Shown: in pieces, positions 26,241 through 34,031 of the stretch
Layout of the letters: every line of letters starts with the position of its first letter
How positions within the stretch are numbered: position 1 is the stretch's first letter
NCBI GenBank assembly: GCA_021324935.1
Contig: JAJPIE010000049.1
Location: 62,001-126,000, forward strand
Source of the DNA: Acidobacteriota bacterium
GTDB lineage: Bacteria > Acidobacteriota > Terriglobia > Acidiferrales > UBA7541
Direction of reading: 5' to 3'
DNA length: 64,000 bases
Program-made: the position numbers and the translations under genes
The notes under the pieces: model-generated
Database searches by the model: none
Told to the model about the DNA's origin: nothing
What the model saw: only the letters and a program-made list of their open reading frames with translations

Positions 26241-27632
26241 CTACAAAGGCGTTGCGCGTTTCTGCCAGTGGCGGTAGAACGGCAACCCAGCCAGGATCAA
26301 GAGCAAGCCGATCGTGGATCGCCCTGGCCGCTGCAGCCACAGGTTCATCGTCAAGGCGAAAGCGCACGCCACGAAAATGCCCGGGACAATGGGATAGCCC
26401 CAGGCACGGTAGGGCCGCGGCAAATCCGGCTCTTTGCGGCGGGAGCCGTAGACGGAGGCCACCGAAAGCGCGTAGAAAATCCATTGCGCGAAGATGAAGA
26501 GAGAGAACAGGTCCTCGAATTGCCCGGTAAGAACCATCAGGCACGCCAGCACGCCTTGAAAAACAATGGCGCCGGAAGGCGTCCGGAATTGCGGATGAAT
26601 CCCGTCCGCCACGCGAAAGAATAAGCCGTCCCGGGCCATCGCGTAAGGCACGCGTGCTCCGGTGAGAATGGAGGAATTGAGTGTGGTGAACGCGGACACC
26701 ACCATCGCCGCGCTGATCCAGGCGGCTGCCTGAGAGCCGGCAAAGGCGCGCACCGTCTCCGACGCGACGTTCCGGGCGGCCGCGACGGTCTCTATGGGCA
26801 AGACACGGAAATAGACGAAGTTGGCCAGAAGATAGATCACACCTACGAGCATCGTGCCGCCAACTACGGCGCGCGGGATGTTTTTTTGCGGTTCGACAAT
26901 CTCCGAACCTGCGAATGTGAGATCAATCCACCCATCGTAGGCCCAGAGCGCGCCCACCATGGCGGTCAGAAATCCCGCCAGCAAGCCAACATGGAGGGAA
27001 GGCGGCAAAAACGCTTGCGTGCTGGATGCGCGGTGACCCCCGAACAGAAGACCCAAAACAACTACGGCCAGGATTGCGCCAATCTTGATACACGTCAACG
27101 CCACTTGCAGCCGCCCTGCCAGCCGCACGCCGATATAGTTGATAACGCTGATGAAGGCGATGGCGGCCGCGGCCAACGGCTGCGCCCAGGTGAAGACAAA
27201 CTCCGAAGTGCGGCCGGTAAACGGAACGCTCAGGTGCAGGGTGAAGATCGGGGTTTGAACCGCCGGTACAAAGTAACCGACAAAGATCAAAAATCCTGCC
27301 GCAATCGTGGAGATGGAGGCCGGCTTACCGACCAAGTTGTTCATCCAACCGAACAGAAATCCCCAGGCGGGCCCGAATCCGCGTTTCAAGTAAATATAGG
27401 GTCCACCGGATTCCGGCATTGCGGCGCCGAGTTCCGCGATGGTGAGTGCGCCAAAAAGCGAGAGGATTCCCCCGACGATCCAAACCAGGAAAACCAGCCC
27501 TACGGAGCCGGTGGCGCGCGCCATGGCGCTGGGAACGAGAAAAACGCCAGTGCCAATGATGTGACCCACCACCATAGCCATGGCCGCCCAGGGGCCCAGC
27601 CCGCGCACAAGCTCCAGCCGCTTTTCGCTCAT
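26241..27632 (-). CDS. APC-superfamily amino acid permease (LAT-like)
   Basis: The 463-aa protein has twelve hydrophobic helices. It opens with the APC signature GPWAAMAMVVGHIIGTGVFLVPSAM, and the helix-6 region AYDGWIDLTFAGSEIVEPQKNIPRA is typical of L-type amino acid transporters. GGAGG lies just before the ATG at 27632; the frame is open 108 codons further upstream but that part is unrelated. It follows the sodium:solute symporter by 56 bp on the same strand. Within this recycling cluster it may import peptide-derived amino acids; that is inference. Confidence 0.87.
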   Translation of the reverse strand: MSEKRLELVRGLGPWAAMAMVVGHIIGTGVFLVPSAMARATGSVGLVFLVWIVGGILSLFGALTIAELGAAMPESGGPYIYLKRGFGPAWGFLFGWMNNLVGKPASISTIAAGFLIFVGYFVPAVQTPIFTLHLSVPFTGRTSEFVFTWAQPLAAAAIAFISVINYIGVRLAGRLQVALTCIKIGAILAVVVLGLLFGGHRASSTQAFLPPSLHVGLLAGFLTAMVGALWAYDGWIDLTFAGSEIVEPQKNIPRAVVGGTMLVGVIYLLANFVYFRVLPIETVAAARNVASETVRAFAGSQAAAWISAAMVVSAFTTLNSSILTGARVPYAMARDGLFFRVADGIHPQFRTPSGAIVFQGVLACLMVLTGQFEDLFSLFIFAQWIFYALSVASVYGSRRKEPDLPRPYRAWGYPIVPGIFVACAFALTMNLWLQRPGRSTIGLLLILAGLPFYRHWQKRATPL

Positions 27633-27688
27633 GGTCCTCCAAAGCTGCGTGTGGGAAGAAAGTTTAGCGTAAACGGCTGCGAGGCGGC

Positions 27689-29128
27689 TCAGGAACTCCG
27701 GGAAGGTTGTGGAAACGCGCGGCTGAGGATAGCACCAAGCGTAAAGGTGACGCAGGAGCCGATCAGCACGTACCAGGTAAAAGCGATCTGCGTGTAACCG
27801 AGGACGAATAGGACAACCGCGAGTCCGCCAAACATGCCGATCAATGAGCCGACCGCGTTGGCACGAGAATCGAAGGTGCCCAGGAAGAAAAGCCCGAGCA
27901 AGCTGCCGAAGGGAAGCGAGGCGACAGTGAGCCCGGCTTCGAGAAGGTGGCTCCAAGGAAGCAGACCGAACACGATGAGCACTGAACCCCAGACCAATGT
28001 CATGCGGCGGGACAATCGCAAAAAGGCGGCTGGATCAGCTTCCTGTCCGCGGAGCCGCGCGAAATCCACCACACTGGAGGCCGCCAGTGAATTCAGCGAA
28101 CCGCTGGCGTTGGACATCGCGATGGCCAGGATGGAAGCGAGGAGGATCCCGGCGAGGCCGGTGGGCATTTCGCGCACCAGAAATATCGGCAAGATGCTGT
28201 CCGCGCGGCTGCCTGGACTCAGCAGAGAGGAGTGCTGGGCGAAAACGAAGAGGAGCACGCCAACCAAAAGAAACAGGGCGAACTGAAAAAGCACGATGAA
28301 GCCGCTGGCGATTAACGCTTTCTGGCTGTCTTTCTGATTTCTGGCCGCGAGCAGGCGTTGGACGATCGTTTGATCCGTGCCGTGGCTGGCCATGGTCAGA
28401 AACGCGCCGCCGATGACGCCGGACCAGAACGTGTATTTTGTGCTTAAGCTCCATGCGAAGTCGAAGACCTGCATCTTGTTTCCTTGTGCTGCGGAGACCT
28501 GGACGGCTTCCATCCAGCCACCGGGAATGCGGTGCAGAAGCATGCCAAGCGTCAAGATGCTACCGAAGAGGTAGAGCAGAAACTGGGCCACATCGGTCCA
28601 AATCACCGCTTTCATGCCGCCTTCAAAGGTGTAGAGCACGGTGAAGGCGATCACGATCAACACGGCCAGGCGCTGCGAAGTCCCCAAGGCGACGCTGACC
28701 ACCAGCGCGATGGCCGCGACTCGCACGCCTTCGGCCAGGGTCCGCGTTCCCAAAAAGGTGGCGGCAGCCACTGAACGCATGCGTTGGCCAAAGCGCTTTT
28801 CGATTACTGCGTAGGCGGTCAGAAAGTCTCCGCGAAAATACCCCGGCAAGAAAACCAGGCAGATCAAAACGCGGCCCAGCAAATAGCCAAAGACCAGTTG
28901 GAGAAAGGTCATATTGCCGGCATAGGCCAAGGCGGGTGTGCCAATCATGGTGAGTGTGGAAGTTTCCGTGGCCACAATCGAGAGAGCTAGCGCCCACCAG
29001 GGAGTCGTTTTGCCGCCGAGGAAATAATCGCGGGCGTCGTGCTGCTTGCCGCGAAAATGTACGCCCAGCGCGGTGACACCAAGCAGGTAAGCAACGACGA
29101 TGGCCAGGTCGACTAAGTGGATGTGCAT
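27689..29128 (-). CDS. sodium:solute symporter (SSS family), MurT-like candidate
   Basis: The 479-aa protein has about thirteen transmembrane helices. SSS features are DYFLGGKTTPWWALALSIVATETSTLT in the helix 1-2 region, AVIWTDVAQFLLYLFG, and SHGTDQTIVQRLLAARN. SSS carriers include sugar, sialic acid and MurNAc importers; MurT of Tannerella forsythia is a described case next to murQ and a murein-sugar kinase. Here it is divergent from a BadF-type kinase and within 11 kb of murQ, so an amino-sugar substrate is plausible but unproven. Confidence 0.85.
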   Translation of the reverse strand: MHIHLVDLAIVVAYLLGVTALGVHFRGKQHDARDYFLGGKTTPWWALALSIVATETSTLTMIGTPALAYAGNMTFLQLVFGYLLGRVLICLVFLPGYFRGDFLTAYAVIEKRFGQRMRSVAAATFLGTRTLAEGVRVAAIALVVSVALGTSQRLAVLIVIAFTVLYTFEGGMKAVIWTDVAQFLLYLFGSILTLGMLLHRIPGGWMEAVQVSAAQGNKMQVFDFAWSLSTKYTFWSGVIGGAFLTMASHGTDQTIVQRLLAARNQKDSQKALIASGFIVLFQFALFLLVGVLLFVFAQHSSLLSPGSRADSILPIFLVREMPTGLAGILLASILAIAMSNASGSLNSLAASSVVDFARLRGQEADPAAFLRLSRRMTLVWGSVLIVFGLLPWSHLLEAGLTVASLPFGSLLGLFFLGTFDSRANAVGSLIGMFGGLAVVLFVLGYTQIAFTWYVLIGSCVTFTLGAILSRAFPQPSRSS

Positions 29129-29294
29129 GAAGTCTGGGCTTCGCACCGCAGACCGCGCGAAGCGAGTCGAGAATAGTGGTTGCCTCCCAGCGCGTCAAGA
29201 AACGCCTGAAGCGCGGGCACCTGCAAGGCGACGTTTTCAGCACGGGCCACAGCTTCGATGCACCGTTTGCCTGAGGCTCGCGTATGCTTCTGTC

Positions 29295-30212
29295 ATGCGA
29301 TATGTTTTGGGCTTTGACGGCGGCGGGACGAAGACCGAGTGTGTCCTTATGAGCGAAGACGGACGCATCGTTGCGCAAAGCCGGGGGGGCCCTTCCAATC
29401 CGAATCGCGTCGGATTCGGAGGCGCGCTGGCATCGGTGAGCGATGCCGCGCGCATGGCGATCGCTTCAGCCGGGATTTTCGGAGGTGAAGTGGTCTCCCT
29501 TTGCGCGGGCCTTGCGGGAACATCACAGCCAGAGGCGGCGCGGAAGATGAAACGGTTACTGGGGGAAGAATTTCCTGGCAAGGCGATTCACGTGTGCACG
29601 GACCTGGAGTTGACGCTCGAAGCCACTAGCGAAGGATCGGCCATTGTGTTGATTGCCGGCACAGGCTCGGCAGCGGTGGGCCGGGATGCGGAGGGGCGCA
29701 CGGCGCGCGTAGGTGGGCATGGCTACTTGCTGGGAGACGAAGGCAGCGCGTATGAAGTGGGGCGCAGCGCAGTGAAGACGGCGGTGCGGCATTTCGAGCG
29801 TACGGGAACGGATACCGCGTTGGGCAAACGCATTCTTTCAGAGACGGGCGAGCCGGGTTGGTCCGAGCTTCAGTCGCGCATCAACGCCGGGCCGGATGAC
29901 GTTCTGCCAAGATTGTTTCCCATGGTCTTGCTGGCTGCGGAAATGGGAGATCCTTCGGCACGAGCACTGCTGGAAGAGTGCGCGGTCGCGTTGTCCGAAC
30001 TTGTGAAGGATCTTGCGGAGCGATTGAAACTCCAGTCCGGAAGATTCTTGCTGGCAAAAACCGGCGGAATGACGGGGCGGTCCAGGTATTTTGACGAACG
30101 GTTGGAATTCCATTTGCGGAAGGCAGCTCCACTGGCGCAATTTGGCGAGCTGAAGCAGAGTCCAGCCGAGGCGGCGGCGCATTTGGCGCTGCGGTTGATT
30201 GAGCGTGCCTGA
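29295..30212 (+). CDS. BadF/BadG-type amino-sugar kinase (NagK/MurK-like)
   Basis: The 305-aa ASKHA-fold kinase has phosphate-1 loop LGFDGGGTKTECV, phosphate-2 region VLIAGTGSAAVGRD and GGHGYLLGDEGSAYEVG. Members phosphorylate GlcNAc, glucosamine or MurNAc (MurK of Clostridium). Start 29295 is the family N-terminus; the frame is open further upstream but that stretch overlaps the divergent symporter gene. It is next to an SSS transporter and supplies the kind of 6-phosphate that MurQ uses. The substrate choice is inferred from context. Confidence 0.86.
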   Translation: MRYVLGFDGGGTKTECVLMSEDGRIVAQSRGGPSNPNRVGFGGALASVSDAARMAIASAGIFGGEVVSLCAGLAGTSQPEAARKMKRLLGEEFPGKAIHVCTDLELTLEATSEGSAIVLIAGTGSAAVGRDAEGRTARVGGHGYLLGDEGSAYEVGRSAVKTAVRHFERTGTDTALGKRILSETGEPGWSELQSRINAGPDDVLPRLFPMVLLAAEMGDPSARALLEECAVALSELVKDLAERLKLQSGRFLLAKTGGMTGRSRYFDERLEFHLRKAAPLAQFGELKQSPAEAAAHLALRLIERA

Positions 30213-30222
30213 GGAGGCCCGA

Positions 30223-31077
30223 GTGACGCAGATTGAGCAGCAACGCGAACGCGCGCGGCTTGCCGGAGGCGAGGAGCTGAAAGCCTTGCTCTATCATCCG
30301 GCGGCCGAAGTACTGCTCGCCGTGCTGGAAAATCCCGCGCTGGACGAAACGTCGCTGACGCTGCTGCTGGGTCGCAAGGACTTGCCCGGCGAAGTCATCG
30401 AAAGCGTGGCGGCAAGAAAGACACTCCTGAAAAGTTATGCGGTGAAAAGAGCATTGGTGTTTCATCCGCGAGCCCCGCGGCTGGTGGGCCTGCGATTGTT
30501 GCGCGAACTTTATCTGATGGATCTGGTGCAGTACTCGTTGTCGCCCGGTGCGCCTGCAGAATTAAAGCGCCACGCGGAGGAGTACATCGTCGCGCGGCTG
30601 CCGCAATTGCCGCTGGGGCAGCGCATCACGCTGGCGCGGCGCGGTCCGGGCCGAGTAGCCGGAGCCTTGATGGCCACGGGCCATGCGCAGGTGATGGAAA
30701 TTGCGCTGGAGAATCCGCGGCTGACGGAGGCGCAGGTTTTGAAAGTCCTGTGGCGCGAGAAATTGCCGCAGGCGGTGGTGCTGACGGTGGCGAATCACCG
30801 CAAATGGTCGCAGTATTACAATGTGCGCCTGGCACTGGTGCGTAACGCGGCCACGCCCCTGTCCCTGGTGCTCAACTTCCTGCCGCAACTGACCGTTCCG
30901 GATTTGCGCGAACTCGCCGCGCCTGGCGTGGTGCCGGAAAACCTCCGAAACTATTTGCAGGCCGAAGTGCACCGCCGGATGCAAGCGGCGAAACGTGAAA
31001 GGAAGGGGACGATCGCTTCGCCGGGCGAGGAGTCACCTCCGCAGCCGGAAAATCAGGAATGCTCCGAGGAAGAATAG
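30223..31077 (+). CDS. HEAT-like helical repeat protein, function unknown
   Basis: The 284-aa soluble protein is almost wholly alpha-helical with leucine-rich pairs reminiscent of HEAT or DUF2336-type repeats (LLYHPAAEVLLAVLENP, VMEIALENPRLTEAQVLKVL). The repeated theme is a helix, then NPxLxE and another helix. The tail (from about 255) is charged and disordered. GTG 30223 is preferred because GGAGG lies 5 nt upstream. Its last 45 bp overlap the convergent MFS gene. No catalytic motif is visible. Confidence 0.72.
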   Translation: MTQIEQQRERARLAGGEELKALLYHPAAEVLLAVLENPALDETSLTLLLGRKDLPGEVIESVAARKTLLKSYAVKRALVFHPRAPRLVGLRLLRELYLMDLVQYSLSPGAPAELKRHAEEYIVARLPQLPLGQRITLARRGPGRVAGALMATGHAQVMEIALENPRLTEAQVLKVLWREKLPQAVVLTVANHRKWSQYYNVRLALVRNAATPLSLVLNFLPQLTVPDLRELAAPGVVPENLRNYLQAEVHRRMQAAKRERKGTIASPGEESPPQPENQECSEEE

Positions 31078-32241
31078 CACCGCGGAAAACGAGAACGCGG
31101 CTTTCGCGGAAAACGCCGACCAGAGAATTCCGACGATCAAGCTGGACAGAAAATCGCCAAGAGCATTCACTGCCGCCAGCGTGCCAAAAGCCATGCCGTG
31201 CTGCTCGCGGGAAACCAGTTCGGCGGCCAAGGAGTCTTCCAGCGCCTCTTCGGTGCCGACGTAAACGCCGGCCAGCACGAACAAAATGGCCAGAATCCAA
31301 AGCGAAGCTGGAGTCGTGGTCATTAAAATGGCGGTGAACCCTGCGAGCGCGTAGCCACCGGCCAGGATCGCCTTGCGTTGCGGCACGTGGTCGCTCACCC
31401 ATCCGCTGATATAGGCCGAGGCGGCGTAGAAAACGTTATGCAGGGTGTAAAGTCCGACGGCGAGGCTGGCAGCGCGCGCGATGCCATGCGCGGGAGAGAG
31501 CAATCGCGAGGCGTACAGAATCAGCAGCGTGTGCGAAAAATCTCCCGCGCCAAAGACGCCGACGCCAAACAGGAATTCGCGAAAATTGCGGGGCAGGTTG
31601 CGCAAGCCGTGAAGAAACGAGAGTTTCCTTTTGGCTTCGAGCGGGCGTTCGCGCACCAACAGCCAGAAGCTCAGCACCGCGATCGTGCCGGGCAAGAGCG
31701 TCCACAGAAACGCGGCGCGGTAGTTGTGGTTGGTGATCTTGAGCAGCCATAGCGCGGTCAGCGGCCCGGCAATCGCGCCGACCGTGTCCATCAGGCGCTC
31801 CAGGCCGAAGGCGCGGCCATACGCTCCCGGCGCCACATCCGCGGCCAGCAGGGCTTTCTTTGCGGGGGAACGCACGCCGCGGCCCAGCCACGCCGCGGCA
31901 CGCCCAACCAACACGTGATAAGCATGGGTGGCAACCGCGAACGAAGAAGTGGCCAACGCGGTGAACGCGTAGCCGAAAACGGCCAGCGGCTTGCGTTTCT
32001 TCAGACGATCCGTGTAATGGCCGGCGCCAAGCTTCGCGAAACTTGAAAGTCCATCCGCGATGCCTTCGATGGCGCCGAGCCAGGCAGGGCCCGCGCCGAT
32101 GGTGGCAAGAAACGCCGGCAGAATCGCGGTGGCGATTTCGTGGCTCCAGTCACTGAAGAGGCTGGTGACGCCCACACCGAGCACGGTGCGGTTCAGCCAA
32201 CCCGAGGAAGAATTCTGGTTGGTGGAGGGTTTAGGATTCAC
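31033..32241 (-). CDS. MFS transporter in the fluoride-controlled operon
   Basis: The 402-aa protein has twelve predicted helices and the MFS loop 2-3 motif GHYTDRLKKRKP with GRGVRSPAKKALLAADV after helix 4. The start is a GTG at 32241, 17 bp after the DUF190 stop; longer in-frame starts would run through that gene. It is the third gene of crcB-DUF190-MFS, downstream of a fluoride riboswitch with no further promoter seen. The substrate is unknown; a role in fluoride or related anion stress is inference. Confidence 0.8.
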   Translation of the reverse strand: MNPKPSTNQNSSSGWLNRTVLGVGVTSLFSDWSHEIATAILPAFLATIGAGPAWLGAIEGIADGLSSFAKLGAGHYTDRLKKRKPLAVFGYAFTALATSSFAVATHAYHVLVGRAAAWLGRGVRSPAKKALLAADVAPGAYGRAFGLERLMDTVGAIAGPLTALWLLKITNHNYRAAFLWTLLPGTIAVLSFWLLVRERPLEAKRKLSFLHGLRNLPRNFREFLFGVGVFGAGDFSHTLLILYASRLLSPAHGIARAASLAVGLYTLHNVFYAASAYISGWVSDHVPQRKAILAGGYALAGFTAILMTTTPASLWILAILFVLAGVYVGTEEALEDSLAAELVSREQHGMAFGTLAAVNALGDFLSSLIVGILWSAFSAKAAFSFSAVLFFLGAFLIFRLRR

Positions 32242-32258
32242 GCCGGGTAGTGTACCGT

Positions 32259-32606
32259 CTATCGCTTTGCGGGTCTGTAGAGAATCACGCGGACTTTTTC
32301 GAGTGTGATCAGCCCGCCGTCGACCATTTCGTCGAGCCGCGGAAGCAGGGCGTCGATGTGCTCCTGTGTTTCGATCACTTCCAGAACGATGGGCAGATCC
32401 TGCGATAGCCGCAGCAGTTTGTCGGTGTGATAAACGCTCGAGGAGCCGTATCCGGCGACTCCGCGCAGCACGGTGACGCCGGAAAAGCCATCCTTGCGGA
32501 GCATCTCGACGATAGCTTCGTGCAGCGGACGGCCGTGCCACTTGTCCGATTCGCCGATGTGAATGCGCATCAGGGTGCGTTCGCCTTCAAATTTTTGATG
32601 TGTCAT
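32259..32606 (-). CDS. DUF190 protein
   Basis: The 115-aa PII-like small protein has the family core LMRIHIGESDKWHGRPLHEAIVEMLRKDGFSGVTVLRGVAGYGSS and LPIVLEVIETQEHIDALLPRL. DUF190 genes are often found beside crcB; the fold resembles PII signal proteins, suggesting ligand sensing. It starts 9 bp after crcB and is transcribed with it. Confidence 0.92.
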   Translation of the reverse strand: MTHQKFEGERTLMRIHIGESDKWHGRPLHEAIVEMLRKDGFSGVTVLRGVAGYGSSSVYHTDKLLRLSQDLPIVLEVIETQEHIDALLPRLDEMVDGGLITLEKVRVILYRPAKR

Positions 32607-32615
32607 GGCGCGATC

Positions 32616-32987
32616 CTAAAATTGATTGGCCAGCCGGATTCCGGCGACCGAAAGCAGCAAGCCGACGATGACGCTTGCCGCGACATAGGTGACTGCGCGC
32701 AGCCACTCGCCGGACTCCAGCATTTTCGCCGTTTCCCAGCCGAAGCTCGAAAACGTGGTGTAGCCGCCGAAAAAGCCGACCGCAATGGCCATGCGCCATT
32801 CCGGCGGCACGATGACGCGATTCAGGAGAAGCTGCCCGACGAGGCCGAGAAAAAAGCAGCCGGTGAGATTGATCAGCAGCGTGCCGTAGGGAAAGGTGCT
32901 GGCCATCTTGAATTGCACCAGGCCTTGCAGGCCGTAACGCGCCAGCGTGCCTACCGCGCCGAATGCTCCAATCAGGAATAAACGCAA
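32616..32987 (-). CDS. crcB: fluoride channel CrcB/Fluc
   Basis: The 123-aa protein has four helices and the Fluc signatures GAFGAVGTLARYGL, PYGTLLINLTGCFFLG and GFFGGYTTFSSFGWETAKML. It works as a dual-topology dimer exporting F-. The start is taken as TTG 32987 because GGAGAG lies 4-5 nt upstream and the family begins there. A longer in-frame ATG at 33104 would lie inside the riboswitch aptamer and is rejected. A fluoride riboswitch and terminator precede the gene. Confidence 0.93.
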   Translation of the reverse strand: MRLFLIGAFGAVGTLARYGLQGLVQFKMASTFPYGTLLINLTGCFFLGLVGQLLLNRVIVPPEWRMAIAVGFFGGYTTFSSFGWETAKMLESGEWLRAVTYVAASVIVGLLLSVAGIRLANQF

Positions 32988-33019
32988 AAGTCTCTCCGAT
33001 CCGGCTGCTTCCTGGCCGC

Positions 33020-33058
33020 ATACGAAAAAACTCCTGGTGCCGCGGGGCAGCCAGGAGT
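33020..33058 (-). terminator. riboswitch-controlled intrinsic terminator
   Basis: ACTCCTGG (33058-33051) pairs with CCAGGAGT (33037-33030), followed by TTTTTT on the minus strand. The 5' arm overlaps the 3' end of the aptamer (GATGACTCCTGG), so ligand binding would prevent the terminator: an ON switch. Confidence 0.85.
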
Positions 33059-33112
33059 CATCAGCCGCGGCGCATGCAGCCGTGGCGGTTATGGCGAACT
33101 CCATCGCCGTTC
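33049..33112 (-). promoter_or_regulatory. fluoride riboswitch (crcB motif)
   Basis: On the minus strand the sequence carries the conserved parts of the crcB RNA: GGCGATGGAGTTCGCC, then ATAACCGCC, a variable stem, and GGCTGATGACTCCTG at the 3' side. The conserved GAUG, GUUCGCC, UAACC and UGAUGACUCC elements fit the F- aptamer. It lies about 60 nt before crcB and controls it through the terminator that overlaps its 3' end. Confidence 0.92.
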
Positions 33113-33166
33113 AAGTCGGTGCCAGTGTAGCGTTTCTTTTGCGAAAACTGCAACCGTCGGCCGGGA

Positions 33167-34024
33167 TTAGCCCTGGCGCATGGCTGATTGTATGGCTTGG
33201 GCGACGTCGGCGGGGAGCCAGTCGTTGCCGGAATACCAGTCGACGACTTTGCCATCCGGGCCGACCAGCGTGGTGCTGAGGGAGTGAACAATTTCGGCGC
33301 CGCCGGGCTGATAGACCAAGCCGAAGAATTGGGCGACCGAGGGCAGGTCATTTTCCGAAAGGGCGGCGAACTGCCATTCGAACGGCTTTTCGCCGGACAC
33401 GATATTTTTGTAGACCGAACCGTAGTGCTTGAGCACCGCTGGCGTGTCGTTTTTGGGGTCGAAGCTGACGCTGAAGAATACTACCTTTTGGGTGGCATCC
33501 GGCGTAGCTTGCAGAAGCTTTTGCACCGCGCGGAAATTTTCGTTCATGCGCGGGCAAAAGTCGGGCAACGGGCAGCGGGTATAGATGAAGGTGATGAGCA
33601 GCGTCTTGCCGCGAAAATCGTGGAAGTGGATGAGCTTGCCGTCCTGATTGACCAGGGCGAAGTCGGGAACGTCGTCGCCTTTCTGCGGAATGCGCTGCGA
33701 CGTTCCCGGCGGGAGTTTTCCTTCCCCTTTGCTGATGAGTTGAATTTTTTCCAAGCGCCCCACGTTTTCCGAGACCACCAGGTCGGCGGAAATTTTGTCC
33801 CCCGGCCGCAGGCTTTCGATTTGACGCGGGTCGGCGACTTCGTAGGTCATGGTCATGCCGGGCATGAGGCCTGGGATGTCGCCGTGCTTCACGATGATGA
33901 GTTTCTTCGCGGGGTCGGCGGAAATCACCAGAGCTTCGATCGGGTAGTGTTTCGCGGGCTTGGACTGGCAGCCTGCCGCGAGGCAGGCCCCAATCAATAG
34001 AAAGATCGCCAAGGTTCGTTTCAT
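33167..34024 (-). CDS. SCO1/SenC copper-delivery lipoprotein with N-terminal CusF-like domain
   Basis: The 285-aa protein has a lipoprotein signal (IFLLIGACLAAGCQ), then a CusF-like beta-barrel (about 25-100: KHGDIPGLMPGMTMTYEV and LRPGDKISADLVV). A SCO thioredoxin-like domain follows (about 120-283) with the copper site YTRCPLPDFCPRM and the distal His of IVHSLSTTLV. The two Cys are spaced CX5C rather than the usual CX3C. SCO proteins deliver copper to cytochrome oxidase. The start is 8 bp after the TonB receptor gene, forming one unit. Confidence 0.9.
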   Translation of the reverse strand: MKRTLAIFLLIGACLAAGCQSKPAKHYPIEALVISADPAKKLIIVKHGDIPGLMPGMTMTYEVADPRQIESLRPGDKISADLVVSENVGRLEKIQLISKGEGKLPPGTSQRIPQKGDDVPDFALVNQDGKLIHFHDFRGKTLLITFIYTRCPLPDFCPRMNENFRAVQKLLQATPDATQKVVFFSVSFDPKNDTPAVLKHYGSVYKNIVSGEKPFEWQFAALSENDLPSVAQFFGLVYQPGGAEIVHSLSTTLVGPDGKVVDWYSGNDWLPADVAQAIQSAMRQG

Positions 34025-34031
34025 TTGTTCC

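Noticed and set aside
32988..33104. longer crcB start at 33104
   Set aside because: The extra 39 codons run through the fluoride aptamer and terminator and do not look like Fluc sequence.
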